Assembly: GCA_902785935.1 (NCBI GenBank)
Contig: CADAAN010000007.1
Span: 1-35,195 of the forward strand
Direction of reading: 5' to 3'
Source of the DNA: an uncultured Pseudomonadota bacterium
GTDB lineage: Bacteria > Pseudomonadota > Alphaproteobacteria > RF32 > CAG-239
DNA: 35,195 bases
Shown here: positions 24,498 to 32,979 of the stretch, one piece after another
Position numbering within the stretch: position 1 is the stretch's first letter
How the letters are laid out: each line of letters begins with the position of its first letter
Program-made: the position numbers and the translations under genes
The notes under the pieces: model-generated
What the model saw: only the letters and a program-made list of their open reading frames with translations
What the model was told of the DNA's origin: nothing
Databases searched by the model: none

Positions 24498-25922
24498 TTA
24501 ACGATAGCGAATCTTAAATGTGTTTATTTTTCCTGCCACCTGATTCGCCTCATCGATGGTATAAATGCGCTTATCAGCACGCACAGGGGCTGATGGAGTT
24601 TCAACGACATCGCCAGTACCGCCTGTGCCAGTACCGCCGTTTCCTTGACTGTCACCGCTGTAACTATCTTGTTGCGGATTATATGCTAAAGTGATATTAT
24701 TTCCGACATTTTCCAAATTAAGGCCAAAGGCTTCGCGATACATAAAAGGAAGAGCCTTTTCAAGTGCATCTTGGCAGTTATCACCCGTACAATTGATTTG
24801 AAGCTGCCTTGCACGTAGATTTACTTTTGCCTCTTCAAGATATGGTTGTGCGGATTCCAAATATTCTTGAAACCCTTGTTTGTAAGGTAGCATCTCTTTC
24901 AAATCTGCTTCCAATTCTTCTTTATTCATACCCATTTGTTCCAATTGTTCAGGATCTATTTCTTCTCCTGTTTGTATTTTATAGAATTCTGCCAATATTG
25001 GTTTCATCTTATCATAAGCATCCATTCCTTCATTCTCGTATAATTCCAGTAATTCTGAATACACTTTATACTGTCCATACGAAGAAAAGCCTTCGCCGTA
25101 GCTATTATTATCAAGTAGCTCTGCAAGATTCATTTGAGCTAAATTTGAATCAGATACTGTTATGTTTGTTAAACCACTTAAACTGCCAAATGCACCTTCT
25201 CCGATAGTTTCTACCGAATCCGGTATTGTCAGCGATGTCAAACTTGTAGCACCACTAAAGGCACTGGATCCAATAGATGTCACAGAATCAGGTATCGTCA
25301 ATGATGTCAAACTACTCGCATTTTTAAAAGCATCCATCCCAATAGATGTCACAGAATCAGGTATCGTTAGAGAAGTTAAACTTGTGGCTCCCATAAAGGC
25401 ACCATCTCCAATAGATGTAACCGAATCAGGTATCGTCAATGATGTCAAACTTGTGGCATTGCTAAAGGCTTCAGTTCCAATAGATGTAACCGAATTAGGG
25501 ATAGTCAGGGAAGTTAAACTTGTGGCATTGTCAAAGGCATGTTCTCCGATAGATTTCACCGAATTTGGGATGGTTAATGATGTTAAGCTACCGGCATAAC
25601 GAAAAGCATTCTCTCCGATAGATTTCACCGAATTTGGGATGGTTAGTGATGTTAAGTTGTTGGCAGCATAAAAGGCTGTATCCCCTATGCTTGTAATTCC
25701 TTCTTCCACAACAATGGATGTAATGCTGCCGATTGAATCAGCCCATGGAGCACTACCAGTATAGCTACCATCATAATTTGTCATCTCACCCTTGCCGGAA
25801 ATGGTTAAAGTACCATCAACCAAATTTGCCGTACAATCGGTGCCGCAAGACCAACTCTCAGCTCTCAAATTTGCAGATAAAACAGTTGTCATCATTAATA
25901 CAAATATAAATTTTTTGTTCAT
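24498..25922 (-). CDS. Secreted BspA-like leucine-rich-repeat protein 2
   Basis: The 474-residue product has a signal peptide (MNKKFIFVLMMTTVLSANLRA, then ESWSCGTDC), the segment DGTLTISGKGEMTNYDG, and eight BspA/LRR_5 repeats of about 23 residues (TSLTSLTIPDSVTSIGDGAF type). A helical acidic region with LSDSNLAQMN, YSELLELYENEGMDAYDKMK and EEIDPEQLEQMGMNKEELE follows, then a Gly/Thr linker and the tail RIYTIDEANQVAGK ending FKIRYR. I chose ATG 25922 because GGAG precedes it and a signal peptide follows; the longer frame runs into the leader RNA. The repeats at nucleotide level are nearly identical, which allows recombination. Likely a surface or secreted adhesin-type protein, by family analogy. 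Confidence 0.88.
   Translation of the reverse strand: MNKKFIFVLMMTTVLSANLRAESWSCGTDCTANLVDGTLTISGKGEMTNYDGSYTGSAPWADSIGSITSIVVEEGITSIGDTAFYAANNLTSLTIPNSVKSIGENAFRYAGSLTSLTIPNSVKSIGEHAFDNATSLTSLTIPNSVTSIGTEAFSNATSLTSLTIPDSVTSIGDGAFMGATSLTSLTIPDSVTSIGMDAFKNASSLTSLTIPDSVTSIGSSAFSGATSLTSLTIPDSVETIGEGAFGSLSGLTNITVSDSNLAQMNLAELLDNNSYGEGFSSYGQYKVYSELLELYENEGMDAYDKMKPILAEFYKIQTGEEIDPEQLEQMGMNKEELEADLKEMLPYKQGFQEYLESAQPYLEEAKVNLRARQLQINCTGDNCQDALEKALPFMYREAFGLNLENVGNNITLAYNPQQDSYSGDSQGNGGTGTGGTGDVVETPSAPVRADKRIYTIDEANQVAGKINTFKIRYR
25200..25700 (-). repeat. Tandem 69-base repeats coding for LRR_5 units
   Basis: Eight units of 69 bases encode the repeats of BspA-like protein 2; the central ones differ at only a few positions. 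Copy number could vary between strains by slippage or recombination. Confidence 0.75.
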
Positions 25923-26108
25923 ATCAATTCTCCAATTTACAAAATAAAAAAATTCCGTTTCAAATAACCTAAAACGGAGGAGCTGATAAACTGTAGTTGC
26001 ACAGATGAACTTATTCGCCGCCAACATATAACGCTTATATCGTCCGCTCCCCTTAAAGGAGCAATGCAACTATTGATGTTTATCAAACACCGCAACCATT
26101 TTGGTTAC
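25923..26108 (-). promoter_or_regulatory. Structured leader with internal terminator upstream of BspA-like gene 2 (RNA-C)
   Basis: From the predicted start near 26108 the leader forms nested helices: TGATAAAC (26085-26078) with GTTTATCA (25991-25984), TAGTTGCA (26072-26065) with TGCAACTA (26001-25994), and a GCTCC/GGAGC hairpin at 26046-26062. It then contains an intrinsic terminator, CCGTTT (25977-25972) with AAACGG (25960-25955) plus a T run, about 30 bases before ATG 25922. This could be a separate sRNA or a transcription-attenuation leader. No known family recognised. Confidence 0.55.
25945..25977 (-). terminator. Terminator inside the leader of BspA-like gene 2
   Basis: On the minus strand CCGTTT and AAACGG form a stem (25977-25972 with 25960-25955), followed by seven T. 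It lies upstream of the coding region, so read-through decides gene expression if the leader is continuous with the gene. Confidence 0.65.
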
Positions 26109-26114
26109 GCTTTG

Positions 26115-26143
26115 ATTATGGCATACTTCAAATTTACTGTCAA
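26115..26143 (-). promoter_or_regulatory. Promoter of the BspA-like gene 2 leader
   Basis: On the minus strand TTGACA (26143-26138), a 17-base spacer and CATAAT (26120-26115). It lies directly behind the dnaA terminator. Confidence 0.75.
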
Positions 26144-26150
26144 TAAAAAA

Positions 26151-26182
26151 ATAAAAAACCCCGCTGATATACTCAAACGGGG
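26151..26182 (-). terminator. Terminator of dnaA
   Basis: On the minus strand CCCCG (26182-26178) pairs with CGGGG (26163-26159), followed by a T run. Confidence 0.85.
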
Positions 26183-26205
26183 AACAGGAGATCAAATAAG
26201 AAAAC

Positions 26206-27648
26206 TTAATTTTCAAGCATACGACGAAGTGCATTAACGCTTTCTGCCAAACCGGAATCTTCACCGATTAAGCCCTCAACCTTGCGTACGGCATGCATCA
26301 CCGTTGTATGGTCTCTATCAAACTTGCGCCCGATTTCGGGAAGAGAACGCGAAGTCAATTGCTTGGCCAAATACATTGCAATTTGGCGCGGTCTTGCAAC
26401 CGTTCTGGCTCTTCTTGAAGATTGCAATTCTTTGACCGAAATGTTGAAATATTCCGCAACTTTCTTTTGAATTTCATCAATCGTTGTCTTGCGATCAATT
26501 GAGCGCAACATATCTTTCAAGATGTCCTGCGTCATATCAAGCGTAATCTCATTTTTGTTTGAAATCAGCTGTGAATGTGCAACGATTCGCTTCAACGAAC
26601 CCTCAAGTTCTCTGATGTTTGAGGTCACTTTTTCAGCCAAAAATTCAGCCACTTTTTCAGGCAAAGCGATGCCCATTTGTTTGGCCTTATAGTTTAAGAT
26701 ACCCAACCTCAAATCAAAATCCGTCGGATGAATATCGGCAACCAAGCCACCGCTCAAACGTGATTTAAGATGCGTCTCGATTCCCTCTAAATCCGTCGGG
26801 GATTTGTCGGCTGAAATAATGATCTGACGACCTTCTTCAATCAATGAATTAAAGGTATAGAAAAATTCTTCCTGCGTCGATTCTTTATTGCTCATGAATT
26901 GAACGTCATCAACCATCAAAACATCAACCGCGCGGAATTGTTCCTTAAACGCCGCCGTATCCTTATAGCGAAGCGCCTTAACAAACTTAAACAAAAACTG
27001 CTCCGCCGACAAATAAATCACGTTACGCGTCGGATCCTGCTTGCGAATGTGCCAAGCAATCGCATGCATCAAATGCGTTTTACCGAGCCCGACTCCTGAA
27101 TATAAAAAGAGCGGATTGAATGAAACTCCACGCGACTCGGCCACTCTTCTTGCTGCGGCATAAGCAAACTCATTGGTCTTGCCCACAACAAACGAATCGA
27201 ACGTAAATGCCGGATTGAGCGGCGCAGAAAGCTGCATAAACCCTTCTTTTGAACCATATTCATTATAGTTGCTCGCCTCTTTTTGCGGCATATAAAAACT
27301 TTGCGGTGTCGGCGTTGACGAAATCTTTTTCAAGAGCGACGAGTCGGTTGCATGAAATTTATTGTCATGACCGGCACTGCGCACAATAAAATTAATTTTT
27401 TTCACATCCGGATTCTTTTGCTCCCAGATCTTGTGGATTCGGTCAGAATAGTGCGTAATTACCCAGTTTTTCATAAATGCTGTCGGCACACAAATATTCA
27501 TGATACCATTGTCATATGTACCGATGCTTAAAGGCTTGAGCCAACTGTCATAAGCCGTCTCACCAAATTCCATCTTAAGCTGATTGCAAACCTGTCCCCA
27601 TTCTTCCTGGACAGAACCTTCATTGTTTTTAAGAGCTTCTTCGGCCAT
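26206..27648 (-). CDS. dnaA: Chromosomal replication initiator DnaA
   Basis: ATP-dependent initiator that melts the chromosomal origin. The 480-residue product has an N-terminal domain I (WGQVCNQLKMEFGETAYDSWL), a linker, an AAA+ core with Walker A GVGLGKT at 185-191 and Walker B VLMVDDVQF, and the C-terminal helix-turn-helix with signature RPRQIAMYLAKQLT and DHTTVMHAVRKV that reads DnaA boxes. Length and order are standard. ATG 27648 has AAGGAAT in front. It follows rpsT on the same strand, as in several alphaproteobacteria. Confidence 0.98.
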   Translation of the reverse strand: MAEEALKNNEGSVQEEWGQVCNQLKMEFGETAYDSWLKPLSIGTYDNGIMNICVPTAFMKNWVITHYSDRIHKIWEQKNPDVKKINFIVRSAGHDNKFHATDSSLLKKISSTPTPQSFYMPQKEASNYNEYGSKEGFMQLSAPLNPAFTFDSFVVGKTNEFAYAAARRVAESRGVSFNPLFLYSGVGLGKTHLMHAIAWHIRKQDPTRNVIYLSAEQFLFKFVKALRYKDTAAFKEQFRAVDVLMVDDVQFMSNKESTQEEFFYTFNSLIEEGRQIIISADKSPTDLEGIETHLKSRLSGGLVADIHPTDFDLRLGILNYKAKQMGIALPEKVAEFLAEKVTSNIRELEGSLKRIVAHSQLISNKNEITLDMTQDILKDMLRSIDRKTTIDEIQKKVAEYFNISVKELQSSRRARTVARPRQIAMYLAKQLTSRSLPEIGRKFDRDHTTVMHAVRKVEGLIGEDSGLAESVNALRRMLEN

Positions 27649-27838
27649 TTTTTATTCCTTATTAATTATGATTGTTAATCCGATTTTTTGAAGGTTAATA
27701 ATTTCTTAAAGTGTTTTGATACTAATCAGCTTTTTTTTAAAAAACAATAGAACTTTTTTAGAACATTGCAATTATTTTTCTTGACATGCGATTCTTTTGA
27801 TAATGCTCCGATTCTCTTTGTTTTTTTGCAAAACAAAA
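27649..27838. other. AT-rich intergenic region between rpsT and dnaA
   Basis: Holds the dnaA promoter region; a weak minus-strand pair TTGCAA-16-TATTGT is visible. I see no 9-base DnaA boxes of the TTATCCACA type and no iteron cluster, so there is no support here for an origin. Confidence 0.4.
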
Positions 27839-27875
27839 CACGTAAAAATATCCCTTTTCAGGGCATTTTTACGTG
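27839..27875 (-). terminator. Terminator of rpsT
   Basis: CACGTAAAAAT and ATTTTTACGTG form a long stem with a GCCCT/AGGG core, followed by T-rich sequence on the minus strand. Confidence 0.8.
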
Positions 27876-27899
27876 CTTTGTCAGAAGAAAAAATAAAAA

Positions 27900-28160
27900 C
27901 TATAAAGCTTTAATTTTTTGAGCTAAACGAGAAACAGTGCGTGAAGCCATATTTTTATGGAAAACACCTTTTTGAGCGGCGCGCATCATCTCTGATTCGG
28001 CAACCTTAAATGCAACAGTTGCTTCTTCTTTTTTGCCTTCAGCGATTAAAGCATCGACTTTCTTTACAAAAGTACGAACGCGGCTTCTTCTCATACCATT
28101 GATAAGGCTGCGCTTATTGTTTCTGACGATTCTCGTTTTTGCCGATTTATGATTGGCCAT
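27900..28160 (-). CDS. rpsT: 30S ribosomal protein S20
   Basis: The 86-residue product is the basic, helical S20: MANHKSAKTRIVRNNKRSLI at the start, then the VRTFVKKVDALIAEGKKEEA helix, and the closing KGVFHKNMASRTVSRLAQKI. It binds 16S rRNA at the bottom of the 30S body. The promoter (TTGACT-17-TTATAA) and terminator are both visible, so it can be transcribed apart from dnaA. Confidence 0.97.
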   Translation of the reverse strand: MANHKSAKTRIVRNNKRSLINGMRRSRVRTFVKKVDALIAEGKKEEATVAFKVAESEMMRAAQKGVFHKNMASRTVSRLAQKIKAL

Positions 28161-28211
28161 ATTATTTATTCCTATTTATTAAATTTGTTTGTTAAAATAT
28201 TCTGGTATGCT

Positions 28212-28240
28212 TTATAACCATTTAATCACGCAAAAGTCAA
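28212..28240 (-). promoter_or_regulatory. Promoter of rpsT
   Basis: On the minus strand TTGACT (28240-28235), a 17-base spacer and TTATAA (28217-28212). Confidence 0.7.
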
Positions 28241-28305
28241 CAATAATTTTTAAAAAAATGAAATTTTCTTTGCGATTTTTTATTTTTTGAGCTAAAAAGA
28301 GTGCC

Positions 28306-28848
28306 ATGCATGATAAAAAACAACGAACAAAAAAATATTTTGCCCCGCAAAACGAAGGAAAATTTCATCCTTGTGATTTTCCGGGATGCAAAGAGGAAGG
28401 CCTCTACCGCGCGCCAAAAGACAAGACCTTGAAAGAATATTATTGGTTTTGCCTTGAGCACGTGGCGGAATATAATGCCAAATGGAATTATTATGCGGAT
28501 GGCTCGGCCGATGAAGATGAAACCTTGCATCACAGAATGCATTTTAGAGGTTTTTCTTCTAAAATTAAATATCAATTCGGTTATGATTTCATCGATGAAC
28601 TTGGCGACATCAACCTTTTTGATCGTTCCTCTTATCAAAAAAAATCTCGATTCGCACCTAAAGATAAGGCATCTGCCGCGCTTTTAGACATCTCGCTTGA
28701 AGATTTGACATTGGATGACCTGAAAAAACAGTATAAAAAACTTGCGCGCAAATATCATCCGGATATGAATGCCGGTGACAAAGCATGCGAAGAAAAATTC
28801 AAAAAAATCACAACGGCTTATCACGAACTTATCAAAAAGCTCAAATAA
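28306..28848 (+). CDS. J-domain protein with an N-terminal Cys/His cluster
   Basis: The 180-residue product ends in a J domain (from about residue 128: [20 protein letters not shown], with the HPD triad at 151-153). J domains stimulate the ATPase of DnaK-type chaperones and thereby choose clients. The N-terminal part has Cys23, Cys28, Cys49 and His52 (C-x4-C...C-x2-H), a possible zinc site, and a charged middle region with [20 protein letters not shown]. There is no Gly/Phe-rich or DnaJ zinc-finger region, so this is a class III co-chaperone. It is divergent from rpsT. ATG 28306 has only a weak ribosome site. The client is unknown. Confidence 0.85.
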   Translation: MHDKKQRTKKYFAPQNEGKFHPCDFPGCKEEGLYRAPKDKTLKEYYWFCLEHVAEYNAKWNYYADGSADEDETLHHRMHFRGFSSKIKYQFGYDFIDELGDINLFDRSSYQKKSRFAPKDKASAALLDISLEDLTLDDLKKQYKKLARKYHPDMNAGDKACEEKFKKITTAYHELIKKLK

Positions 28849-29189
28849 TTTTTAAATAAATTCTCTCAACTTTTTATTCTATCGCTACCGAATCGAAATG
28901 GTGTTTGTTTTAAACCTTCCCCCTTCGTTTTTGTAATGCAAAAGATTCATGGGTGTGAGGATAAAAATGACCTCAAAATGAAAGTTTTTACCACAAATGG
29001 CGACGTTTTGTTAATAAGTAAGCCCAGCAAAATCGTGCGCAGCGAATTTACAAAACAAGTGACCGACGAAATGCCTAAGGTATTTCTAAACCTTCAAATT
29101 ATTTTTTTTCAAAGCCTCAATACAAGACCAAGGCTTATGTTTCACACAAAACATTCAAAAAGAGGACTTGTGTAATGCACGAATACCAT
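28849..29189. other. Intergenic stretch of about 340 bases
   Basis: AT-rich. A frame at 28936-29175 has some coding-like codons in its first half but lacks a ribosome site, promoter or recognisable product, so I do not call a gene. The plus-strand segment TGAGGATAAAAATGACCTCA near 28957 forms a small hairpin. I see nothing else. Confidence 0.4.
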
Positions 29190-30518
29190 TTAGCCTGCAA
29201 AGTATTTGAAGTACAGATAAATGCCTGAAATTAAAACGGAAAAGAGCATTACCGGTATTGAAAAAAGCAAAAAGCCCATAAATTTTATCGGATGCCCTTC
29301 ACGCGCGGCAAGACCGGCCACAATCACGTTGGCCGAAGCTCCGATAAGCGACCCGTTTCCTCCGAAACATGCCCCGAGTGACAAAGCCCACCACACGGGC
29401 ATCATTGCCTCTCTGCCGCCAAAACTCGGCTCCATTGATTTTAATATCGGAATCATCGTTGCTACAAACGGAATATTGTCAATCGCCGCCGAAACAAACG
29501 AAGATATCGTTAAAATTGCAAAAGTTGCACGCTTTAAGCTCCCTTGCGTCATAGTGATAAATTTTTGTCCGAGCAGCTCCAAAATGCCTGTTTTTTCAAG
29601 CCCGAACACAACCATAAACAACCCGCAGAAAAAGAAAATCGTCGTCCAATCTACAAGATTAAACATTTCTTCCGTTTTTTCATCTCTTAAATCGGGTTTT
29701 TCATTTAAGGTATACAGCATCAACAAAAGCGCTGCACCCAAAAGTGCAATTACCCCGTTTGCAAGCTGGAATTCTTCAGCCATAATAAAGCCTGAAATAA
29801 CAAGTGCCAGAATGCTGAGTGATTTATATAAAAGCGGTTTGTTCGTGATGTTGGCAAAAGCATTCATCTTCATAACCAAAATACGGTTTTTATCTGATGC
29901 CTTGAGTGCATTTTTGAAAATCAGCACAAAACTTATCATAAGAACAGTCATCGATATCAATACAACAGGCGCTAAATTAACCAAAAAATCGGTAAATGAC
30001 AGATTAAGCGCCGATCCGATAAGAATATTCGGAGGATCACCGATAAGTGTTGCTGTTCCGCCAATGTTTGAGGCAAAAATCTCAAGAAGCAAATAAGGAT
30101 AAGGCAAAATTTCGAGCTTTCGGGTGATTTGAATGGTAACCGGCACAATTAATAAAACCGTAGTCACATTATCCAAAAATGCCGAAAATACCCCTGTAAT
30201 AATGCCAAGCATCACAAGTATACCTATCGGATTGGCCTTGACCTTTTGCGCACTCCATACCGCAACAAACTGAAACAATCCCGATCGCTCGGTCACGGAT
30301 ACAATCACCATCATTCCGATAAGAAGTGAAATCGTGTTAAAATCAATACTTTCAAAAGCCTCAGACTGTGAAACAATACCCGATAAAATCATAAATGTTG
30401 CGGCAAAAAGCGTTGTTACCGCGCGATTGACTTTTTCTGAAAACAACACCACATAGCATGCCGCCATAATCATTGAGGCAATAATTTTAGGATTTGTGAT
30501 ATAAGTTAAATCAAACAT
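29190..30518 (-). CDS. NhaD/ArsB-type ion transporter 1
   Basis: The 442-residue product has about eleven membrane helices and the conserved blocks of the NhaD/ArsB/P-protein branch of the ion transporter superfamily: FLDNVTTVLLIVPVTI, ASNIGGTATLIGDPPNILIG, and in the second half AIDNIPFVATMIPILK and LGACFGGNGSLIGASANVIV. The repeated D-N and G-D-P-P-N motifs form the ion/substrate sites in the two inverted halves. Substrate could be Na+/H+, arsenite or a carboxylate and cannot be told apart here. It lies 15 bases after a close paralogue on the same strand, so the two probably form one transcription unit. Confidence 0.85.
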   Translation of the reverse strand: MFDLTYITNPKIIASMIMAACYVVLFSEKVNRAVTTLFAATFMILSGIVSQSEAFESIDFNTISLLIGMMVIVSVTERSGLFQFVAVWSAQKVKANPIGILVMLGIITGVFSAFLDNVTTVLLIVPVTIQITRKLEILPYPYLLLEIFASNIGGTATLIGDPPNILIGSALNLSFTDFLVNLAPVVLISMTVLMISFVLIFKNALKASDKNRILVMKMNAFANITNKPLLYKSLSILALVISGFIMAEEFQLANGVIALLGAALLLMLYTLNEKPDLRDEKTEEMFNLVDWTTIFFFCGLFMVVFGLEKTGILELLGQKFITMTQGSLKRATFAILTISSFVSAAIDNIPFVATMIPILKSMEPSFGGREAMMPVWWALSLGACFGGNGSLIGASANVIVAGLAAREGHPIKFMGFLLFSIPVMLFSVLISGIYLYFKYFAG

Positions 30519-30533
30519 TCGTCCGTCGTCCGC

Positions 30534-31847
30534 CTAAAAAAAGTACAAAAAGTATATGTATCCCGTCGCAAGTATCATTGATACAAGCATAACTGGCAAG
30601 CCGTATATCAAAAATTTTGCAAAACTGATCGGATGTCCTTCGCGCGAGGCAAAACCAGCCACAATCACATTTGCCGATGCGGCAATCAGCGACCCGTTTC
30701 CGCCAAAGCATGAACCGAGCGATAATGCCCACCACACGGGCATCATCGCCTCTCTGCCGCCCATCGCGGATTCTATCGATTTTAAGGTCGGTATCATCGT
30801 CGCCACAAACGGGATATTGTCGATAAAAGTCGATAAAACAGCAGATCCCCATAACACGGCAAATGCAGCTTTTTGCACACTGTTTTGCGTTAAATAAAGC
30901 AAATAATTGCCTAAAACGCTCAAAACACCTGTTATTTCCAACGCATACACAATCGCAAACAATCCGCAAAAAAAGAAAATCGTCGTCCAATCCACAAGCG
31001 AAAAAGCATCTTCAACTTTTTGATCGCGGATATTATGTTCTTCACCCGATGTATATAAAAAGAGCATCAACGCCGCGCCGAAAAGGGCGATTGTCCCGTT
31101 TTCAAGATGCAAATATTCAGCCAAAATAAAACCGACCAAAACAAGCAACAAAACAAAAAGTGATTGATAAAAAAGTATCTTTTTGGTAATTATATCTTTT
31201 GGATTAATACTCATCAATGAATGTCTGCTTGCATCATCTGCTTTTAATTTTCGCCCGATGAAGACATCAAAAACAACGAGCAAAACAAAAAGATTGATGA
31301 TAACAATTGGTGTTAATTGACCTACAAAATCCATAAATGATAAATGAAGCGCCGACCCGATAAGGATATTCGGCGGATCGCCGATAAGCGTTGCCGTCCC
31401 GCCGATGTTTGAGGCAAAAATTTCAAGTAGTAAAAAGGATAATGGTTTTAATTTTAAGGCACGCGTTACCTCAAAAGTCACAGGCACAATTAATAAAACC
31501 GTCGTCACATTATCCAAAAGCGCCGACAAAACAGCCGTTAAAATACCAAACATCAGCAAAATACCTCGCGGAGATGCTTTGACCGCTTTGGCGCTTAAAA
31601 TGGCCAAGGCCTGAAACATACCCGATTTTTCGGATATGCCGACCACAACCATCATCCCGATAAGAAGCGAAATTGTATTAAAATCAATACCTTCAATCGC
31701 CGTTTGTTGGCTCAAAATCCCCGTCAAAATCAAAGCAGACGTGCCAAGCAAAACCACAACCGCACGATTGAGCTTTTCGGTAAATAAAAAGATATAGCTG
31801 ACAATCAAAACAAAAACAGCAATTATTTGAGGACCGAGCCAAAACAT
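30534..31847 (-). CDS. NhaD/ArsB-type ion transporter 2
   Basis: The 437-residue product is a paralogue of the downstream gene with the same motifs (LLDNVTTVLLIVPVTF, ASNIGGTATLIGDPPNILIG, FIDNIPFVATMIPTLK, LGSCFGGNGSLIAASANVIV). Long blocks are identical between the two proteins, while helix 1, the loop after GDPPN and the central linker have diverged. This points to an old tandem duplication with retained core function or divergent specificity. ATG 31847 has the ribosome site AAAGGA. Confidence 0.85.
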   Translation of the reverse strand: MFWLGPQIIAVFVLIVSYIFLFTEKLNRAVVVLLGTSALILTGILSQQTAIEGIDFNTISLLIGMMVVVGISEKSGMFQALAILSAKAVKASPRGILLMFGILTAVLSALLDNVTTVLLIVPVTFEVTRALKLKPLSFLLLEIFASNIGGTATLIGDPPNILIGSALHLSFMDFVGQLTPIVIINLFVLLVVFDVFIGRKLKADDASRHSLMSINPKDIITKKILFYQSLFVLLLVLVGFILAEYLHLENGTIALFGAALMLFLYTSGEEHNIRDQKVEDAFSLVDWTTIFFFCGLFAIVYALEITGVLSVLGNYLLYLTQNSVQKAAFAVLWGSAVLSTFIDNIPFVATMIPTLKSIESAMGGREAMMPVWWALSLGSCFGGNGSLIAASANVIVAGFASREGHPISFAKFLIYGLPVMLVSMILATGYIYFLYFF

Positions 31848-31916
31848 TTTTTATCCTTTAAACCTATCGGATTTTAATATATAACCGGTTTTAAAAAATA
31901 CAAATGTTTTTTTATT

Positions 31917-32339
31917 TTATGAAATCATCTTGCGCCATGCGGCGAGGGCTTTTTGTTTGAAAGTTTGAACGCGCTCTTTGCCGTACATTTCCTCCAATTT
32001 TGCAAAATATTTTTGATAATCTTCTTCAAATGTATCCTCACCGGGGATTTCATCAACCTTGACAACCTCAACATCATAGGCCTGATTGACTTTATCGGCC
32101 GTGCATTCCATAATGGTGACGGTTTTGGCATTTTTGATTTTTTGGCGGATAATCGGAGCAATCGATTTTAAAAGATAAAAGTCTTTGTTGTTGCGCCCGA
32201 GAATCGCCTGATTTCGCCCGTCATAAAAAAACGCACCGCGAAAAACATAATCCGCCTCTAACTGAACTTTAACGATGACCCCTTGCTTGTCAAAGAAAAA
32301 ATCAGACTGAAGTTTTTGGACTTTTAGTTCATTTTTCAT
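31917..32339 (-). CDS. Unknown protein, 140 residues
   Basis: I do not recognise the family. The product is soluble, with beta-strand-like hydrophobic segments (DKQGVIVKVQLEADYVFRGA, then FFYDGRNQAILG) and a charged helical tail (EDYQKYFAKLEEMYGKERVQ). The start is ATG 32339, whose A is the last base of the TGA of the upstream 60-codon gene; a TTG one codon earlier is also possible. The two small genes are therefore translationally coupled. Codon use is native. Confidence 0.65.
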   Translation of the reverse strand: MKNELKVQKLQSDFFFDKQGVIVKVQLEADYVFRGAFFYDGRNQAILGRNNKDFYLLKSIAPIIRQKIKNAKTVTIMECTADKVNQAYDVEVVKVDEIPGEDTFEEDYQKYFAKLEEMYGKERVQTFKQKALAAWRKMIS

Positions 32340-32521
32340 CAACGTCCCATGCTTTGCGAAATAGATTTGCCGAGCTCATCCCAATTTTCATTTGAAACGG
32401 CAAAAGCTAAACCTCCCATACTGGCGGAAAAAACAGAATCCAACCGTGCTTGAGAAGCCACTTTGCCCGTTTGTTTGACGGCGCTTTGAATAAAACTGAA
32501 TATTTTTGAAAAGAACAACAT
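32339..32521 (-). CDS. Small unknown protein, 60 residues
   Basis: The product MLFFSKIFSFIQSAVKQTGK... has a hydrophobic amphipathic start and a polar end (SNENWDELGKSISQSMGR). ATG 32521 follows AAAGGA, and a consensus promoter lies just upstream, so it is probably a real small gene. It overlaps the next gene through TGATG. Function unknown. Confidence 0.6.
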   Translation of the reverse strand: MLFFSKIFSFIQSAVKQTGKVASQARLDSVFSASMGGLAFAVSNENWDELGKSISQSMGR

Positions 32522-32544
32522 CGTTTTTTTCCTTTTATACAGGC

Positions 32545-32573
32545 ATTATAGCATTTATTTTTGTTAAAGTAAA
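32545..32573 (-). promoter_or_regulatory. Promoter of the two small unknown genes
   Basis: On the minus strand TTTACT (32573-32568), a 17-base spacer and TATAAT (32550-32545). Confidence 0.75.
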
Positions 32574-32603
32574 CAAAAAAACAGCCATCAATTTCTTGAT
32601 GGC
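32574..32603 (-). terminator. Terminator of rpmE
   Basis: On the minus strand GCCATCAA (32603-32596) pairs with TTGATGGC (32591-32584) around a GAAA loop, followed by a T run. Confidence 0.85.
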
Positions 32604-32662
32604 CTAAAACGGATTTTTTATTTTATTAACTTTAATTAAGGAGTTTACGACAAAATTATATT

Positions 32663-32890
32663 TTAAGCTTTTTTGATGCCGAAAGCACCAAATTTGCTGT
32701 TAAATTTAGAAACCTGACCACCGCTGTCAACCATACGATGAACACCTGTCCATTGCGGGTGTGACTTCGGGTCGATTTCCAAATTCATTCTATCACCTGC
32801 CTTACCCCATGTGCTGTGCACTTTGCATTCCGTGCCGTCAGTCATCACATAGGTGATTTCGTGATAGTCAGGATGAATACCTTTTTTCAT
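32663..32890 (-). CDS. rpmE: 50S ribosomal protein L31
   Basis: The 75-residue product matches alphaproteobacterial L31: [40 protein letters not shown] and FNSKFGAFG. It lacks the zinc-binding CxxC pair found in L31 of the zinc type. It bridges the two ribosomal subunits. I chose ATG 32890 because GGAG precedes it and the family starts MKKxIHPDY; the longer frame adds 10 unlikely residues. Confidence 0.95.
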   Translation of the reverse strand: MKKGIHPDYHEITYVMTDGTECKVHSTWGKAGDRMNLEIDPKSHPQWTGVHRMVDSGGQVSKFNSKFGAFGIKKA

Positions 32891-32935
32891 TATATATCTC
32901 CAAACAAAAAACTTTTCCAAAACAAAATTTATGCT

Positions 32936-32964
32936 CTTATAACCTAATCAAATTTAATTTTCAA
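32936..32964 (-). promoter_or_regulatory. Promoter of rpmE
   Basis: On the minus strand TTGAAA (32964-32959), a 17-base spacer and TATAAG (32941-32936). Confidence 0.65.
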
Positions 32965-32979
32965 GTACTTTTTTTAAAA

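Noticed and set aside
25162-25599. 145-codon frame antisense to BspA-like gene 2
   Set aside because: It is the antisense image of the 69-base repeats and has no ribosome site.
25200-25700. CRISPR-like array
   Set aside because: The regular 69-base repeats are in frame and code for leucine-rich repeat units; no spacer structure is present.
27649-27899. Replication origin next to dnaA
   Set aside because: AT-rich, but no DnaA boxes or iterons are visible; neighbouring dnaA alone is not enough in Alphaproteobacteria.
28936-29175. 79-codon frame on the plus strand
   Set aside because: No ribosome site, no promoter and no recognisable product; only the first half has coding-like codons.
29221-30096. 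291-codon frame antisense to the NhaD-like gene
   Set aside because: Opposite to a conserved membrane transporter with clear motifs; no independent support.
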